Source of the DNA: Streptomyces seoulensis
GTDB taxonomy: Bacteria; Actinomycetota; Actinomycetes; Streptomycetales; Streptomycetaceae
Assembly: GCF_004328625.1 (NCBI RefSeq)
Contig: NZ_CP032229.1
Span: 6,200,001 to 6,264,000, forward strand
Length of the DNA stretch: 64,000 nt
Direction: 5' to 3'
In this document: positions 18,118 through 25,995 of the stretch, piece after piece
How the letters are laid out: each line of letters opens with the position of its first letter
Position numbering within the stretch: the first letter of the stretch is position 1
The notes under the pieces: model-generated
The model's database searches: none
What the model saw: only the letters and a program-made list of their open reading frames with translations
What the model was told of the DNA's origin: nothing
Made by a program: the position numbers and the translations under genes

Positions 18118-18675
18118 TCACTCGCCCCCGAGCGGTCGCCCCAGCCGCAGGTTCCAGCGCCCGCACCGCCCGGACAGCTCCGTCGCCGTGAGCGGCGCCA
18201 CGTCCAGGCGCCAGAACGCCCCGGCGGGCAGGCCCAGCGCGTGCACCACGGCCGCCCGCACCACCTCGGGCTCCACGACGGCGACCGTACGGCCCTCCGG
18301 CACCGATTCCAGCCAGCGCCCTACCCGCGCGCACACGTCCCTTGCCGACTCCCCGCCCGGTGCCGGGTGCTCCGGGTCGGCAAGCCAGTGGGCCAGGGCC
18401 TCGCCCTCCGTCACGCCGACCTCGGCCAGGGTGCGGCCGCGCCAGCGTCCGGCGTCCAGGGGTGCGAGGGCTGCCGTCTCCGTGCCCCGGAGGCCCAGTG
18501 CCTTGGCCGTGTCCCGGCAGCGGGCGCCGGGTGACAGCACCACCCGGGCCGCCTGCGGCAGGTCCGCGGCCGTCACGCTGACGGGTTCGTCGATGGACGA
18601 GGAACCGTCGTAGAAGCGGGCCTCGCGCAGGGCGGGGCCGATGGCGGGCGGGACGAGCAGCAGGCGACTGGTCAT
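18118..18675 (-). CDS. Degenerate histidine-phosphatase-fold protein
   Basis: A 185-residue member of the histidine phosphatase (phosphoglycerate mutase-like) superfamily. SPGARCRDTAKALGL and the GRWRGRTLAEV block match the family, and in B12 loci such proteins recall alpha-ribazole phosphatase CobC. The catalytic RHG near the N-terminus is missing (LLLVPPAIGP), and the second active-site His, normally in a VSHGG-like motif, is replaced (VVEPEVVRAAVVHALGLP). It is probably not a phosphatase. ATG 18675 follows GGAGG. It lies 72 bases behind metE on the same strand and may share its riboswitch, although GTCCCGG/CCGGGAC (18704-18732) between them could be a weak terminator. Confidence 0.75.
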   Translation of the reverse strand: MTSRLLLVPPAIGPALREARFYDGSSSIDEPVSVTAADLPQAARVVLSPGARCRDTAKALGLRGTETAALAPLDAGRWRGRTLAEVGVTEGEALAHWLADPEHPAPGGESARDVCARVGRWLESVPEGRTVAVVEPEVVRAAVVHALGLPAGAFWRLDVAPLTATELSGRCGRWNLRLGRPLGGE

Positions 18676-18747
18676 CCGGGAAACCTCCTGATCACACGGG
18701 TGCGTCCCGGCCTCGCAGCGCGGGACCGGGACGAACGGACGCCGGGA

Positions 18748-21060
18748 CTAACGCAGTTCACCCCGCACGGTACGGGCCGCCGCCACCAAATTCTCCAGCG
18801 ATGCCCGTGTCTCCGGCCAGGCGCGGGTCTTGAGGCCGCAGTCCGGGTTCACCCACAGCCGCTCGGCGGGGATCGCCTTCAGCCCCGTACGCAGCAGCTC
18901 GGCCGCCTCCTCGGCGCTCGGCACGCGCGGGGAGTGGATGTCGTACACGCCCGGACCCGCCTCGCGGGGGTAGCCGTGCGTGGCCAGTTCGCGGGCCACC
19001 TGCATGTGGGAGCGGGCGGCCTCCAGGCTGATGACGTCGGCGTCGAGGTCGTCGATGGCCCGCACGATGTCACCGAACTCGGCGTAGCACATGTGGGTGT
19101 GGATCTGCGTCTTTGGCCGGACGCCCGCCGTGGTGAGCCGGAACGCCTCGGTGGCCCAGGCGAGATAGGCGGGCCGGTCGGCGGCGCGCAGCGGGAGCGT
19201 CTCGCGCAGCGCGGGCTCGTCCACCTGGATCACCGAAGTGCCCGCCGCCTCCAGGTCGTTCACCTCGTCGCGCAGGGCGAGCGCGACCTGCCGGGCGGTG
19301 TCGCCGAGGGGCTGGTCGTCGCGGACGAAGGACCAGGCGAGCATCGTCACCGGCCCGGTCAGCATGCCCTTGACCGGGCGGTCGGAGAGCGACTGGGCGT
19401 ACGTCGTCCAGCGGACCGTCATCGGCTCGGGGCGGGAGATGTCGCCGGCCAGGATCGGCGGGCGGACACAGCGGGTGCCGTAGGACTGGACCCAGCCGTG
19501 CTGGGTGGCCAGATAGCCGGTGAGCTGCTCGGCGAAGTACTGCACCATGTCGTTGCGTTCGGCCTCGCCGTGCACCAGCACGTCCAGGCCGGTCTTCTCC
19601 TGGAAGGAGATCACCTCCTGGATCTCCGCCCTGATGCGCTCCTCGTACCCTGCCGTGTCGATCCGGCCCGCGCGCAGGTCCGCGCGGGCGGTGCGCACCT
19701 CGCCGGTCTGCGGGAACGAGCCGATCGTGGTCGTCGGCAGCAGCGGCAGCCCGAGGTGGGCCCGCTGGGCGGCGGCCCGCTCGGGGTAGGACTGCGCGCG
19801 GCGGGCGTCGGCGTCCGTGACGGCCTCCGCGCGCGCCCGGACCGCCGGGTCGCGGGTGATGGGGGACCCGGTACGGGAGGCCAGGTCGGCCCGGTTGGCG
19901 GCGAGTTCGGCGGTGATCGCGTCCGTGCCGCGTGCCAGACCCTTGGCCAGGGTGACGATCTCGGCGGTCTTCTGCCGGGCGAAGGCCAGCCAGCGCAGGA
20001 TCTGCGGCTCGATGTCCCGCTCGGGGGTGGTGTCCAGCGGCACGTGCAGCAGGGAGCAGGACGCGGCCACGTCGACCCGGCCCGCCAGCCCGAGCAGGGT
20101 GCCCAGGGTGGCGAGGGACTTGGAGAGGTCGTTGACCCAGACGTTCCGGCCGTTGACGACCCCGGCCACCAGCCGCTTGCCGGGCAGTCCGCCGACGGCG
20201 GCGAGCGCCTCCAGGTTGGCCGCCGCGGCCTCGGTGAAGTCCAGCGCCAGCCCCTCCACCGGCGCCTTCGCCAGCACCGGCAGCGCCTCGCCGAGTCGGT
20301 CGAAGTAGGAGGCGACGAGCAGCTTGGGCCGGTCGGGCAGCGCGCCCAGGTCGCGGTAGGCGCGCTCGGCCGCGTTCAGCTCGGCCGGGGTGCGGTCCTG
20401 CACCAGTGCGGGCTCGTCGAGCTGCACCCACTCCGCCCCGGCCGCGCGCAGATCCGCCAGCACCTCGGCGTACACCGGGAGCAGCCGGTCCAGCAGGGTC
20501 AGCGGGTCGAAGCCGGCGGGGACACCGGGCGCGGGCTTGGCCAGCAGCAGGTAGGTGACCGGGCCGACGAGCACCGGCCGGGCGGTGAGGCCCAGCGCGA
20601 GGGCCTCCTTCAGTTCCGCGACCTGCTTGGCGGAGTCGGCTGAGAACACGGTGTCCGGGCCCAACTCGGGTACCAGATAGTGGTAGTTGGTGTCGAACCA
20701 CTTGGTCATCTCCAGCGGCGGCGCGTCCTGCGTACCCCGCGCCATGGCGAAGTAGCCGTCCAGCGCGTCGGCCTCGACGGCGGCCCGGTGCCGCCGGGGG
20801 ATCGCGCCGACCATCGCGGTGGTGTCGAGCACGTGGTCGTAGTACGAGAAGTCCCCGGTGGGGACCTCGTCGATGCCGGCCTCGGCGAGCGCCTGCCCGT
20901 TGGCGCGGCGGAGGCCGGCCGCGGTGGCCCGGAGGGCTTCGGCGGTGACGCGGCCCTTCCAGTAGCCCTCGATCGCCTTCTTCAGCTCCCGGTCCTGGCC
21001 CTGGCGGGGGTAGCCGTACACGGTCGACCGTGCTGCCGCGGCTGCGGACTTCGGTGTCAC
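18748..21060 (-). CDS. metE: Cobalamin-independent methionine synthase MetE
   Basis: A 770-residue MetE that transfers the methyl group of 5-methyltetrahydropteroyltri-glutamate to homocysteine without B12. [23 protein letters not shown] is the N-terminal family signature; [12 protein letters not shown] opens the catalytic half; zinc ligands fall in [12 protein letters not shown] (His and Cys) and the C-terminal [10 protein letters not shown] chose GTG 21060 because AAGGAG lies six bases upstream; GTG 21075 in the same frame has no ribosome site. A cobalamin riboswitch leads the gene, the classical logic by which B12 turns off the B12-independent enzyme. Confidence 0.97.
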   Translation of the reverse strand: MTPKSAAAAARSTVYGYPRQGQDRELKKAIEGYWKGRVTAEALRATAAGLRRANGQALAEAGIDEVPTGDFSYYDHVLDTTAMVGAIPRRHRAAVEADALDGYFAMARGTQDAPPLEMTKWFDTNYHYLVPELGPDTVFSADSAKQVAELKEALALGLTARPVLVGPVTYLLLAKPAPGVPAGFDPLTLLDRLLPVYAEVLADLRAAGAEWVQLDEPALVQDRTPAELNAAERAYRDLGALPDRPKLLVASYFDRLGEALPVLAKAPVEGLALDFTEAAAANLEALAAVGGLPGKRLVAGVVNGRNVWVNDLSKSLATLGTLLGLAGRVDVAASCSLLHVPLDTTPERDIEPQILRWLAFARQKTAEIVTLAKGLARGTDAITAELAANRADLASRTGSPITRDPAVRARAEAVTDADARRAQSYPERAAAQRAHLGLPLLPTTTIGSFPQTGEVRTARADLRAGRIDTAGYEERIRAEIQEVISFQEKTGLDVLVHGEAERNDMVQYFAEQLTGYLATQHGWVQSYGTRCVRPPILAGDISRPEPMTVRWTTYAQSLSDRPVKGMLTGPVTMLAWSFVRDDQPLGDTARQVALALRDEVNDLEAAGTSVIQVDEPALRETLPLRAADRPAYLAWATEAFRLTTAGVRPKTQIHTHMCYAEFGDIVRAIDDLDADVISLEAARSHMQVARELATHGYPREAGPGVYDIHSPRVPSAEEAAELLRTGLKAIPAERLWVNPDCGLKTRAWPETRASLENLVAAARTVRGELR

Positions 21061-21232
21061 GGAGATCTCCTTCACGAGATGGATCCCTGAGGTCCCGGCG
21101 ACGGGACGAGCACGTGAAGGGGTGACGGCCAGGCGGCCCCGGCCCGCGCGGTGCGGCGCGGTGGTCCGACTGGTTGCGTACGCCGACCCGCCCTCGAGGT
21201 CACCGGAACTCCGTACGCGAGTTCGCGCACGG

Positions 21233-21440
21233 GCAGATGGCAGGTCTTCGGACTCGCGGGCTCGTCCTCGTCACGAGGACACCTACTGGCCGTCGCTTCC
21301 CAGATCCGTGCGTCGGACCCAGTGCGTATGACGGCGGTCGTTCCCGCTCACCGCTGCGGGGCAGTCCCGGATTCCCACCGGGTTCCCTCTTGCGACACCC
21401 CGCCTGGCGGACGGGGCGAACCAGCTGCAGGGCTCAGCCT
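21233..21440 (-). ncRNA. Cobalamin riboswitch upstream of metE
   Basis: Read on the minus strand, this leader has the ordered cobalamin-riboswitch elements: a GAACCCGGTGGGAATCCGGG hairpin, GACTGCCCCGCAGCGGTGAG, a long variable arm, GCCAGTAGG, and the 3' element GCGAGTCCGAAGACCTGCC (21241-21258 region). Ends are approximate. The remaining parts of the 450-base gene-free stretch (21061-21232 and 21441-21510) show nothing further that I can name apart from the metE ribosome site. Confidence 0.93.
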
Positions 21441-21510
21441 ACGGGCCGTGACCGCGCGCCGCCGGTACCGTCCGGCATTCGGATGGTGATCCGGGCCACG
21501 CGTACGGGAG

Positions 21511-22839
21511 TCACCGCGCGGCCGGGTCCAGTTGGGCCAGGGCGGCCGTGACCAGGGCGGCTGTGCCTGTGTCCAGGGTGAGGCGGACGCTGGGGAGGTA
21601 GCGGGGGGAGTGGTTGTGGGGGAGGCCGCGGAACTTCTCGGCCGGCCCGCTGCCGGGGGCCGCCGCCCACTGGGTGGGGCCGACCGAGCCGAGCATCCAG
21701 TAGGCGCCCCGGATGCCGGGCCGGCCGTGCAGATGGCCGCCCGCGCCGGTGAGCAGCGGGAAGTCCTCGGTCGCCGACGACGCGGGCCAGCCGGTGACGC
21801 GGGCCGCGCCGAAGGCGGCCTGGTGGGCGGCGCGCACGGCTGTCGTGACACCGGGGTCGGGCCGGGTGACGCCGGAGCGGGCCAGTTCGCGCACGGTGAC
21901 CCGGGGCGGCAGCGCGGCCGAGGCGGCCTCCGCGCGCACCACCCGCTCCACCGCCGCCGTGCCCCGGACGAGCGCCGCCTCGGAGAGGGCGCGGACGGTG
22001 ACCCGCAGCTCGGCGCGGGTGGCTATGACGTTCCCGGTGCGCCCGGTGTCCCCGGCGCGCAGCGAGGACGCGGTGACCAGCAGCCGTTCCGCCGGGTCCG
22101 TCTCGCGGGCGGCGACGGCCGGGAGCCGGGTCACCGCGCCGGCCGCCGCCAGCAGCGGATCGGCCGTCAGATGCGGGGTGGCCGCGTGTCCGCCGTCCCC
22201 CTCGAAGACCACCTCCATGGTGACGCTGCCCGCCATCAGCGGCCCGTCGGCGTGCGCCACCATCCCGGCCGGGAACGCGGCGGTGTGCTGGGCGAGGACC
22301 ACGTCGGGGGCGGTGATCCGGTCGTACAGGCCGTCCTCCAGCATGGCGCGGGCGCCGCTCAGCGTCTCCTCGGCCGGCTGCCCGACGACCAGCAGCGTGC
22401 CGCGCCAGCGGTCCCGGTGTGCCGCGAGCCAGCGGGCGGCCGCCGCCGCGCACGCCAGATGGGCGTCGTGCCCGCAGGCGTGCATCACGGGCACCGGCCG
22501 CCCGTCCGGGCCCGGCGCGGTCGCGGTGCTGGCGTACGGTACGCCGGTCTCCTCGGCCACCGGCAGCGCGTCCAGCTCGGCCCGCAGCAGCACGGCCGGG
22601 CCGTCACCGTTGGCCAGTTCGGCGGCAACCCCGTGGCCGCCGACCCCGGTCAGCACGCGGAAGCCGTCCGCCACGAGCCGCTCCGCGAACCGGGCGGCGG
22701 TGCGCTCCTCGGCGCCGGACAGCTCGGGATGGCGGTGCAGGTCGAGATACAGCTCGGCGGTGGACGGCAGCAGGGCGTCCAGACCGGGCGGCACACCACC
22801 GCCCACGGTCACGGACGGAGGGGACTGGTCGCTGCTCAC
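21511..22839 (-). CDS. M20 family amidohydrolase
   Basis: A 442-residue M20D-type metallo-amidohydrolase (hippurate hydrolase/IAA-amino-acid hydrolase-like). LHRHPELSGAEERTA is the N-terminal motif, VMHACGHDAHLA holds the CGHD metal-binding site, and GQPAEETLSGARAM gives the catalytic Glu pair. The lid domain lies in the middle and AYWMLGS precedes the C-terminal HNHSPRY metal His. The natural amide substrate is unknown. GTG 22839 has GGAG eight bases upstream. It is divergent from the RiPP precursor and probably marks the cluster edge; whether it acts on the peptide is open. Confidence 0.9.
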   Translation of the reverse strand: MSSDQSPPSVTVGGGVPPGLDALLPSTAELYLDLHRHPELSGAEERTAARFAERLVADGFRVLTGVGGHGVAAELANGDGPAVLLRAELDALPVAEETGVPYASTATAPGPDGRPVPVMHACGHDAHLACAAAAARWLAAHRDRWRGTLLVVGQPAEETLSGARAMLEDGLYDRITAPDVVLAQHTAAFPAGMVAHADGPLMAGSVTMEVVFEGDGGHAATPHLTADPLLAAAGAVTRLPAVAARETDPAERLLVTASSLRAGDTGRTGNVIATRAELRVTVRALSEAALVRGTAAVERVVRAEAASAALPPRVTVRELARSGVTRPDPGVTTAVRAAHQAAFGAARVTGWPASSATEDFPLLTGAGGHLHGRPGIRGAYWMLGSVGPTQWAAAPGSGPAEKFRGLPHNHSPRYLPSVRLTLDTGTAALVTAALAQLDPAAR

Positions 22840-22872
22840 GGCGGGGGCTCCAGGGGTCGTCGTACGGGGGGT

Positions 22873-22926
22873 GTCAGCGAAGTGACAGCCATCGGTCAGG
22901 GAGTTGGCGTGGGACGCGCGTAGAAA
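22873..22926 (+). promoter_or_regulatory. Candidate SARP-type promoter of the RiPP precursor
   Basis: Heptamers GTCAGCG (22873), GACAGCC (22884), GTCAGGG (22895) and a weaker GGCGTGG (22906) follow each other every 11 bases. The last ends exactly 8 bases before TAGAAA (22921-22926), a possible -10. This is the layout of SARP-activated promoters, which lack a good -35. The 5' leader would be about 90 bases. The heptamer closely resembles that at 15988-16031. Confidence 0.5.
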
Positions 22927-23025
22927 GGTGGGTGTCGGGGGGCACGCTCCTCCGGCTGGTTCAGCGCACCACCGGACGGGGCCGTCCCGGCCGGCCGCAG
23001 GTCACCTGACCCGGAAGGAGCCACC

Positions 23026-23199
23026 ATGGCTGACAACACCCTCGCCTCCCTCGCCCAGGAGATCCTCGACCTCGAGTCGGAGACCTTCGAGATCACCGAC
23101 TACTCGGACGCCAGCGAGGTCATGCTCGGTTCGTCGACGAGCTGTTCCTCCACCAGCACCTGCTCCAGCACCACCAGCACCACCTCCTGCACCGCCTGA
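23026..23199 (+). CDS. RiPP precursor peptide (thiazolylpeptide/azole type)
   Basis: A 57-residue peptide with ATG behind GGAAGGAG. Residues 1-35 form an acidic leader: LAQEILDLESETFEI and SDASEVMLG are rich in Glu/Asp and Leu/Ile, as in thiopeptide leaders, and end at Gly35. The predicted 22-residue core begins SSTSCSSTSTC, continues with Ser/Thr plus one more Cys and ends in Ala: 10 Ser, 8 Thr, 3 Cys, 1 Ala. Nearly every core residue can be cyclised to an azole or dehydrated, which fits the YcaO and LanB enzymes on the opposite strand. It resembles the family annotated as thiazolylpeptide-type bacteriocin precursors. The cleavage site is inferred, not shown. Confidence 0.85.
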   Translation: MADNTLASLAQEILDLESETFEITDYSDASEVMLGSSTSCSSTSTCSSTTSTTSCTA

Positions 23200-23220
23200 C
23201 CCAAGGCGACTCGCACCCAC

Positions 23221-23252
23221 GGTCCCCGGCCCGCCTCGGCGCGCCGGGGACC
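23221..23252. terminator. Terminator between precursor and convergent YcaO operon
   Basis: GGTCCCCGG and CCGGGGACC form a 9-base stem around a 14-base loop, 22 bases after the precursor stop and 60 bases before the end of the opposing operon. Confidence 0.65.
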
Positions 23253-23311
23253 GCCGGTGTGCGCGGGTCTTTCTGACGGCCCGCGCCCGACGAGCAGAAC
23301 GCCTGCCCCGC

Positions 23312-25246
23312 TCACGGGAACGGATGCGGCACCCGCCGCAACTGCTCCTCCCGCAGCGGCGCCGGGACCATGCCCGCCCGGTACGGCGCGGTCCGCAGCC
23401 TCGGCAGAGTGAGGGCCCGCTGCCGGGTCCAGCCGAAGTCGATCGGCAGCAGCCCCGGAGCCAGCGCGGCCACCGTGCGCAGCCCCATCCGCCGCTGCTC
23501 GGGGGTGGTCTGGTCGACGGCGATCACCTCGCAGCCCGCCTCGCCCAGCAGGTCCCGCACCAGCAGCAGATCGTCGCGGAGGTCGCCGGTACGCGGCCGC
23601 CGCTGCTCCCAGGACGCGAACAGCTCGTCGAGCGGGGCCGTGCGGGGCGGCTTGAGGTAGCCGGTGGCGTGGACCCGCATCGCGGGCAGCCCGAACAGCG
23701 CCGCGTGGTCCGGGAGCCGCTTGACGAGGTCGAAGTCCTCGGCCATGGCGGCGAGTTCGACGGGCCGCTCGGCGACCTGGCCGGGCAGGTGCGGGATGTA
23801 CGTGAGGATCTCGGAGACCGCCGACTCCACGGCCGTCTCCGGGTCGAAGGACGCGCCCGCCGCGAAGGCCAGGGAGCCCGGCGCGTCGTCGCGGCGGACC
23901 GCGAGCCCGGTGACGACAGGCACCGGAAGGTCCACCCGGTTGTCGAAGACATGCACGTCGTAGCCCTGGAGCGCGGCCCGCGCCACCATCGCCCGCACCG
24001 CCGGGGAGCGCACCGAGTCCAGGTCGATCTCGGGGAGCGGGAGATCGCCGTACCAGCCGAGCAGGAAGGCGTCCCGCTCGATCAGTTCGAGCAGGCCGAA
24101 GAAGACGGCCTCCTCCCAACTGCTTGCGGTGGCACAGCCGTTGGAGCATTCGAAGACGAAGTTGTCGGCGGCCGTGCCCGCGCTGTAGTAGACGAGCCGG
24201 GCCGGGACCAGTACCGGGCGGCCGTCCCGCAGCGACCAGCCGGTGACCCACGGGATCGGCCGGGCCGGGTCGAAGGGCTCGACCATCGGGTCCTCGGCGT
24301 AGGTGCGCGGCCCGTACAGCCCGCAGGCGCGCGGGTCGAGGGCGCGGTCGCCCAGTTCCTCCAGCGAGGCCGTCACCACCGGGGCGCGGTGCCGGCGATG
24401 GGTGCCCGCGTACCGCTCCAGGCCCTCCAGGAAGGCCAGGTCGCGGCTGTCGGCGAACGAGTTGGCCTGGCCGCTCCAGGTGACGTCGGTGAGACCGGCG
24501 TACCCCCGCATGAAGACGCTGCCCGCGACCGGCGCGGTGGTGGGGGAGGTGACGTCGATCCAGGTGCCGCCGCCCAGCACCCCGCACACCGGGTTGGCCA
24601 GCGCCTTCACCGGCAGCGGATGGTCCGACGCCCGGCGCAGCCGGTAGGAGTCCGGGCGCGGCTTGGGCAGCGGGCCGGGTGCGGGGAGCGTCGCCTCCTT
24701 CGCCGCGCGGGCCGCCGACTCCTCGGTGAAGGGACGGCAGCGCGGGCACATCGGCTCCGGCAGCAGCGGGAATGTCCGTACCCGCAGCGTCTCCAGGTCC
24801 AGCTCGGTGACCTGCGGCAGCCCGGCGTCCGGGCCCTCGGCGGGATGCCGGGCGGCGCCGGAGGCGATCAGCCGGTGCAGCGACCACACCGCGTCCACCG
24901 TGTGGTCGGGCAGCACCGGCCACGCCCCGGCCGCCGTGGTCTGCGTACCGGTCTCCAGCGCGTCCCGCTCGGTACGGGTGCGCAGCCGCTGGCGGCGCAT
25001 CGCCAGACAGGTCCCGCACGCCGGACCGGCCGCAGGGGCGCCGCCCCAGGGGCCGAGCAGGACGGCCTGCGCGGTCAGGTGCACGGTGGCGGCCGGGCCG
25101 CAGGCGAGTCCGGTGTCGCCGAGCACGTTGGTGTCGCCGATCCGGGAGACGGCGGGCGCGGGCAGCCCGGCGGCGCCGGCCCGCGCCGCCAGCCGGGAGT
25201 GCAGGTCGGCCCGCGCGGCCTCCAGCGGGGTCATCGTCGTCGTCAT
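23312..25246 (-). CDS. YcaO cyclodehydratase-type protein (second copy)
   Basis: A 644-residue TOMM YcaO. The N-terminal ~180 residues contain a probable structural zinc site, GPACGTCLAM and PMCPRCRP. The YcaO domain follows, with EGLERYAG, SNGCATASSWEEAVFFGLLE and LIERDAFLLGWYG supplying the Glu-rich ATP/Mg site. It ends PHPFP, the PxPxP tail typical of azoline-forming YcaO enzymes. Expected role: ATP-dependent cyclisation of core Cys/Ser/Thr together with the E1-like partner. ATG 25246 overlaps the ABC permease stop (ATGA), so it is the last gene of the operon. It is a clear paralogue of the YcaO at 33835-35763. Confidence 0.93.
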   Translation of the reverse strand: MTTTMTPLEAARADLHSRLAARAGAAGLPAPAVSRIGDTNVLGDTGLACGPAATVHLTAQAVLLGPWGGAPAAGPACGTCLAMRRQRLRTRTERDALETGTQTTAAGAWPVLPDHTVDAVWSLHRLIASGAARHPAEGPDAGLPQVTELDLETLRVRTFPLLPEPMCPRCRPFTEESAARAAKEATLPAPGPLPKPRPDSYRLRRASDHPLPVKALANPVCGVLGGGTWIDVTSPTTAPVAGSVFMRGYAGLTDVTWSGQANSFADSRDLAFLEGLERYAGTHRRHRAPVVTASLEELGDRALDPRACGLYGPRTYAEDPMVEPFDPARPIPWVTGWSLRDGRPVLVPARLVYYSAGTAADNFVFECSNGCATASSWEEAVFFGLLELIERDAFLLGWYGDLPLPEIDLDSVRSPAVRAMVARAALQGYDVHVFDNRVDLPVPVVTGLAVRRDDAPGSLAFAAGASFDPETAVESAVSEILTYIPHLPGQVAERPVELAAMAEDFDLVKRLPDHAALFGLPAMRVHATGYLKPPRTAPLDELFASWEQRRPRTGDLRDDLLLVRDLLGEAGCEVIAVDQTTPEQRRMGLRTVAALAPGLLPIDFGWTRQRALTLPRLRTAPYRAGMVPAPLREEQLRRVPHPFP

Positions 25247-25995
25247 GTCCGGTTGCTCCAGCGGAAGATCCGGGTGGCGACCACCCCGAAGACCAGGGCG
25301 AACACCGCGAGGCCCGCGCAGTCCAGCGCGATGTCCCCGAGGTCGCCCCGGCCGCCCATGGCGTCGGTGAGACCGTCGTTGAGATAGTGCAGCGGCAGCA
25401 CCTTCGCGGCGGTGCGCAGCCAGCCCGGCATCAGGTCGTCCGGGAAGAACGAGCCGGACAGGAACGCCATCGGCACCATCACCAGGTTGGCGATGGCCGC
25501 GACCGCCTCCGGGGTGTCGGCAAGACTGCCGACGACCAGCCCCATGGCGAGGAACGCGGTCACCCCCAGCACCAGCAGCGGCAGCGCCGCCCACCAGGGG
25601 CCCATCAGCCTCAGCCCGAAGAACGGCAGCAGCGCGACGGCGGTGAACAGCACGGTCTGCGCCATCGCCACCCCCATCGCCACCGTCCACCGCGAGGCCA
25701 GCAGGGTGCGCAGCGGGGTCGGGGTGCGCCAGATCAGCCGGAGCAGGTCGTCCCGGCGCCACTGCATCAGCGCGAACCCCACCGAGAACACGGCCGCGTT
25801 GCCCACGCCCCAGGACAGCACGCCCGGCGCGATGTAGTTGATGGAGGCCAGCCCGCCATTGACCTTGTCGCCCTGGAAGATCAGGCCGAACAGCACCAGG
25901 AAGGCGAGCGGGAAGGCGAAGGTGAAGAAGAGGGTCGTCTTGTCGCGCACGCTCGCGACATAGGTGGCCCTGGTCAGTGCGGCGTAGGCGCTCAA
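25243..25995 (-). CDS. ABC-2 type transporter permease
   Basis: A 250-residue permease with six hydrophobic segments and the ABC-2 pattern LYFxxxFPLAFLVLFGLIF-like first helix and a C-terminal LMVPMAFLSGSFFP motif. It presumably pairs with the ATPase domain encoded just upstream to export the modified peptide or confer immunity. TTG 25995 is chosen because it overlaps the preceding stop (TTGA), as at the other junctions of this operon; no ATG lies near. It overlaps the following YcaO gene by four bases. Confidence 0.85.
   Translation of the reverse strand: MSAYAALTRATYVASVRDKTTLFFTFAFPLAFLVLFGLIFQGDKVNGGLASINYIAPGVLSWGVGNAAVFSVGFALMQWRRDDLLRLIWRTPTPLRTLLASRWTVAMGVAMAQTVLFTAVALLPFFGLRLMGPWWAALPLLVLGVTAFLAMGLVVGSLADTPEAVAAIANLVMVPMAFLSGSFFPDDLMPGWLRTAAKVLPLHYLNDGLTDAMGGRGDLGDIALDCAGLAVFALVFGVVATRIFRWSNRT

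Noticed and set aside
18700..20643. 647-codon plus-strand frame opposite metE
   Set aside because: Mirror frame of a strongly coded gene in high-GC DNA; no protein family motif, very Gly/Arg/Gln-rich.
22873..22912. PHO box (PhoP operator) before the RiPP precursor
   Set aside because: PHO boxes also repeat every 11 bp, but the unit reads GTTCACC; here it reads GTCAGNN, fitting a SARP site better.
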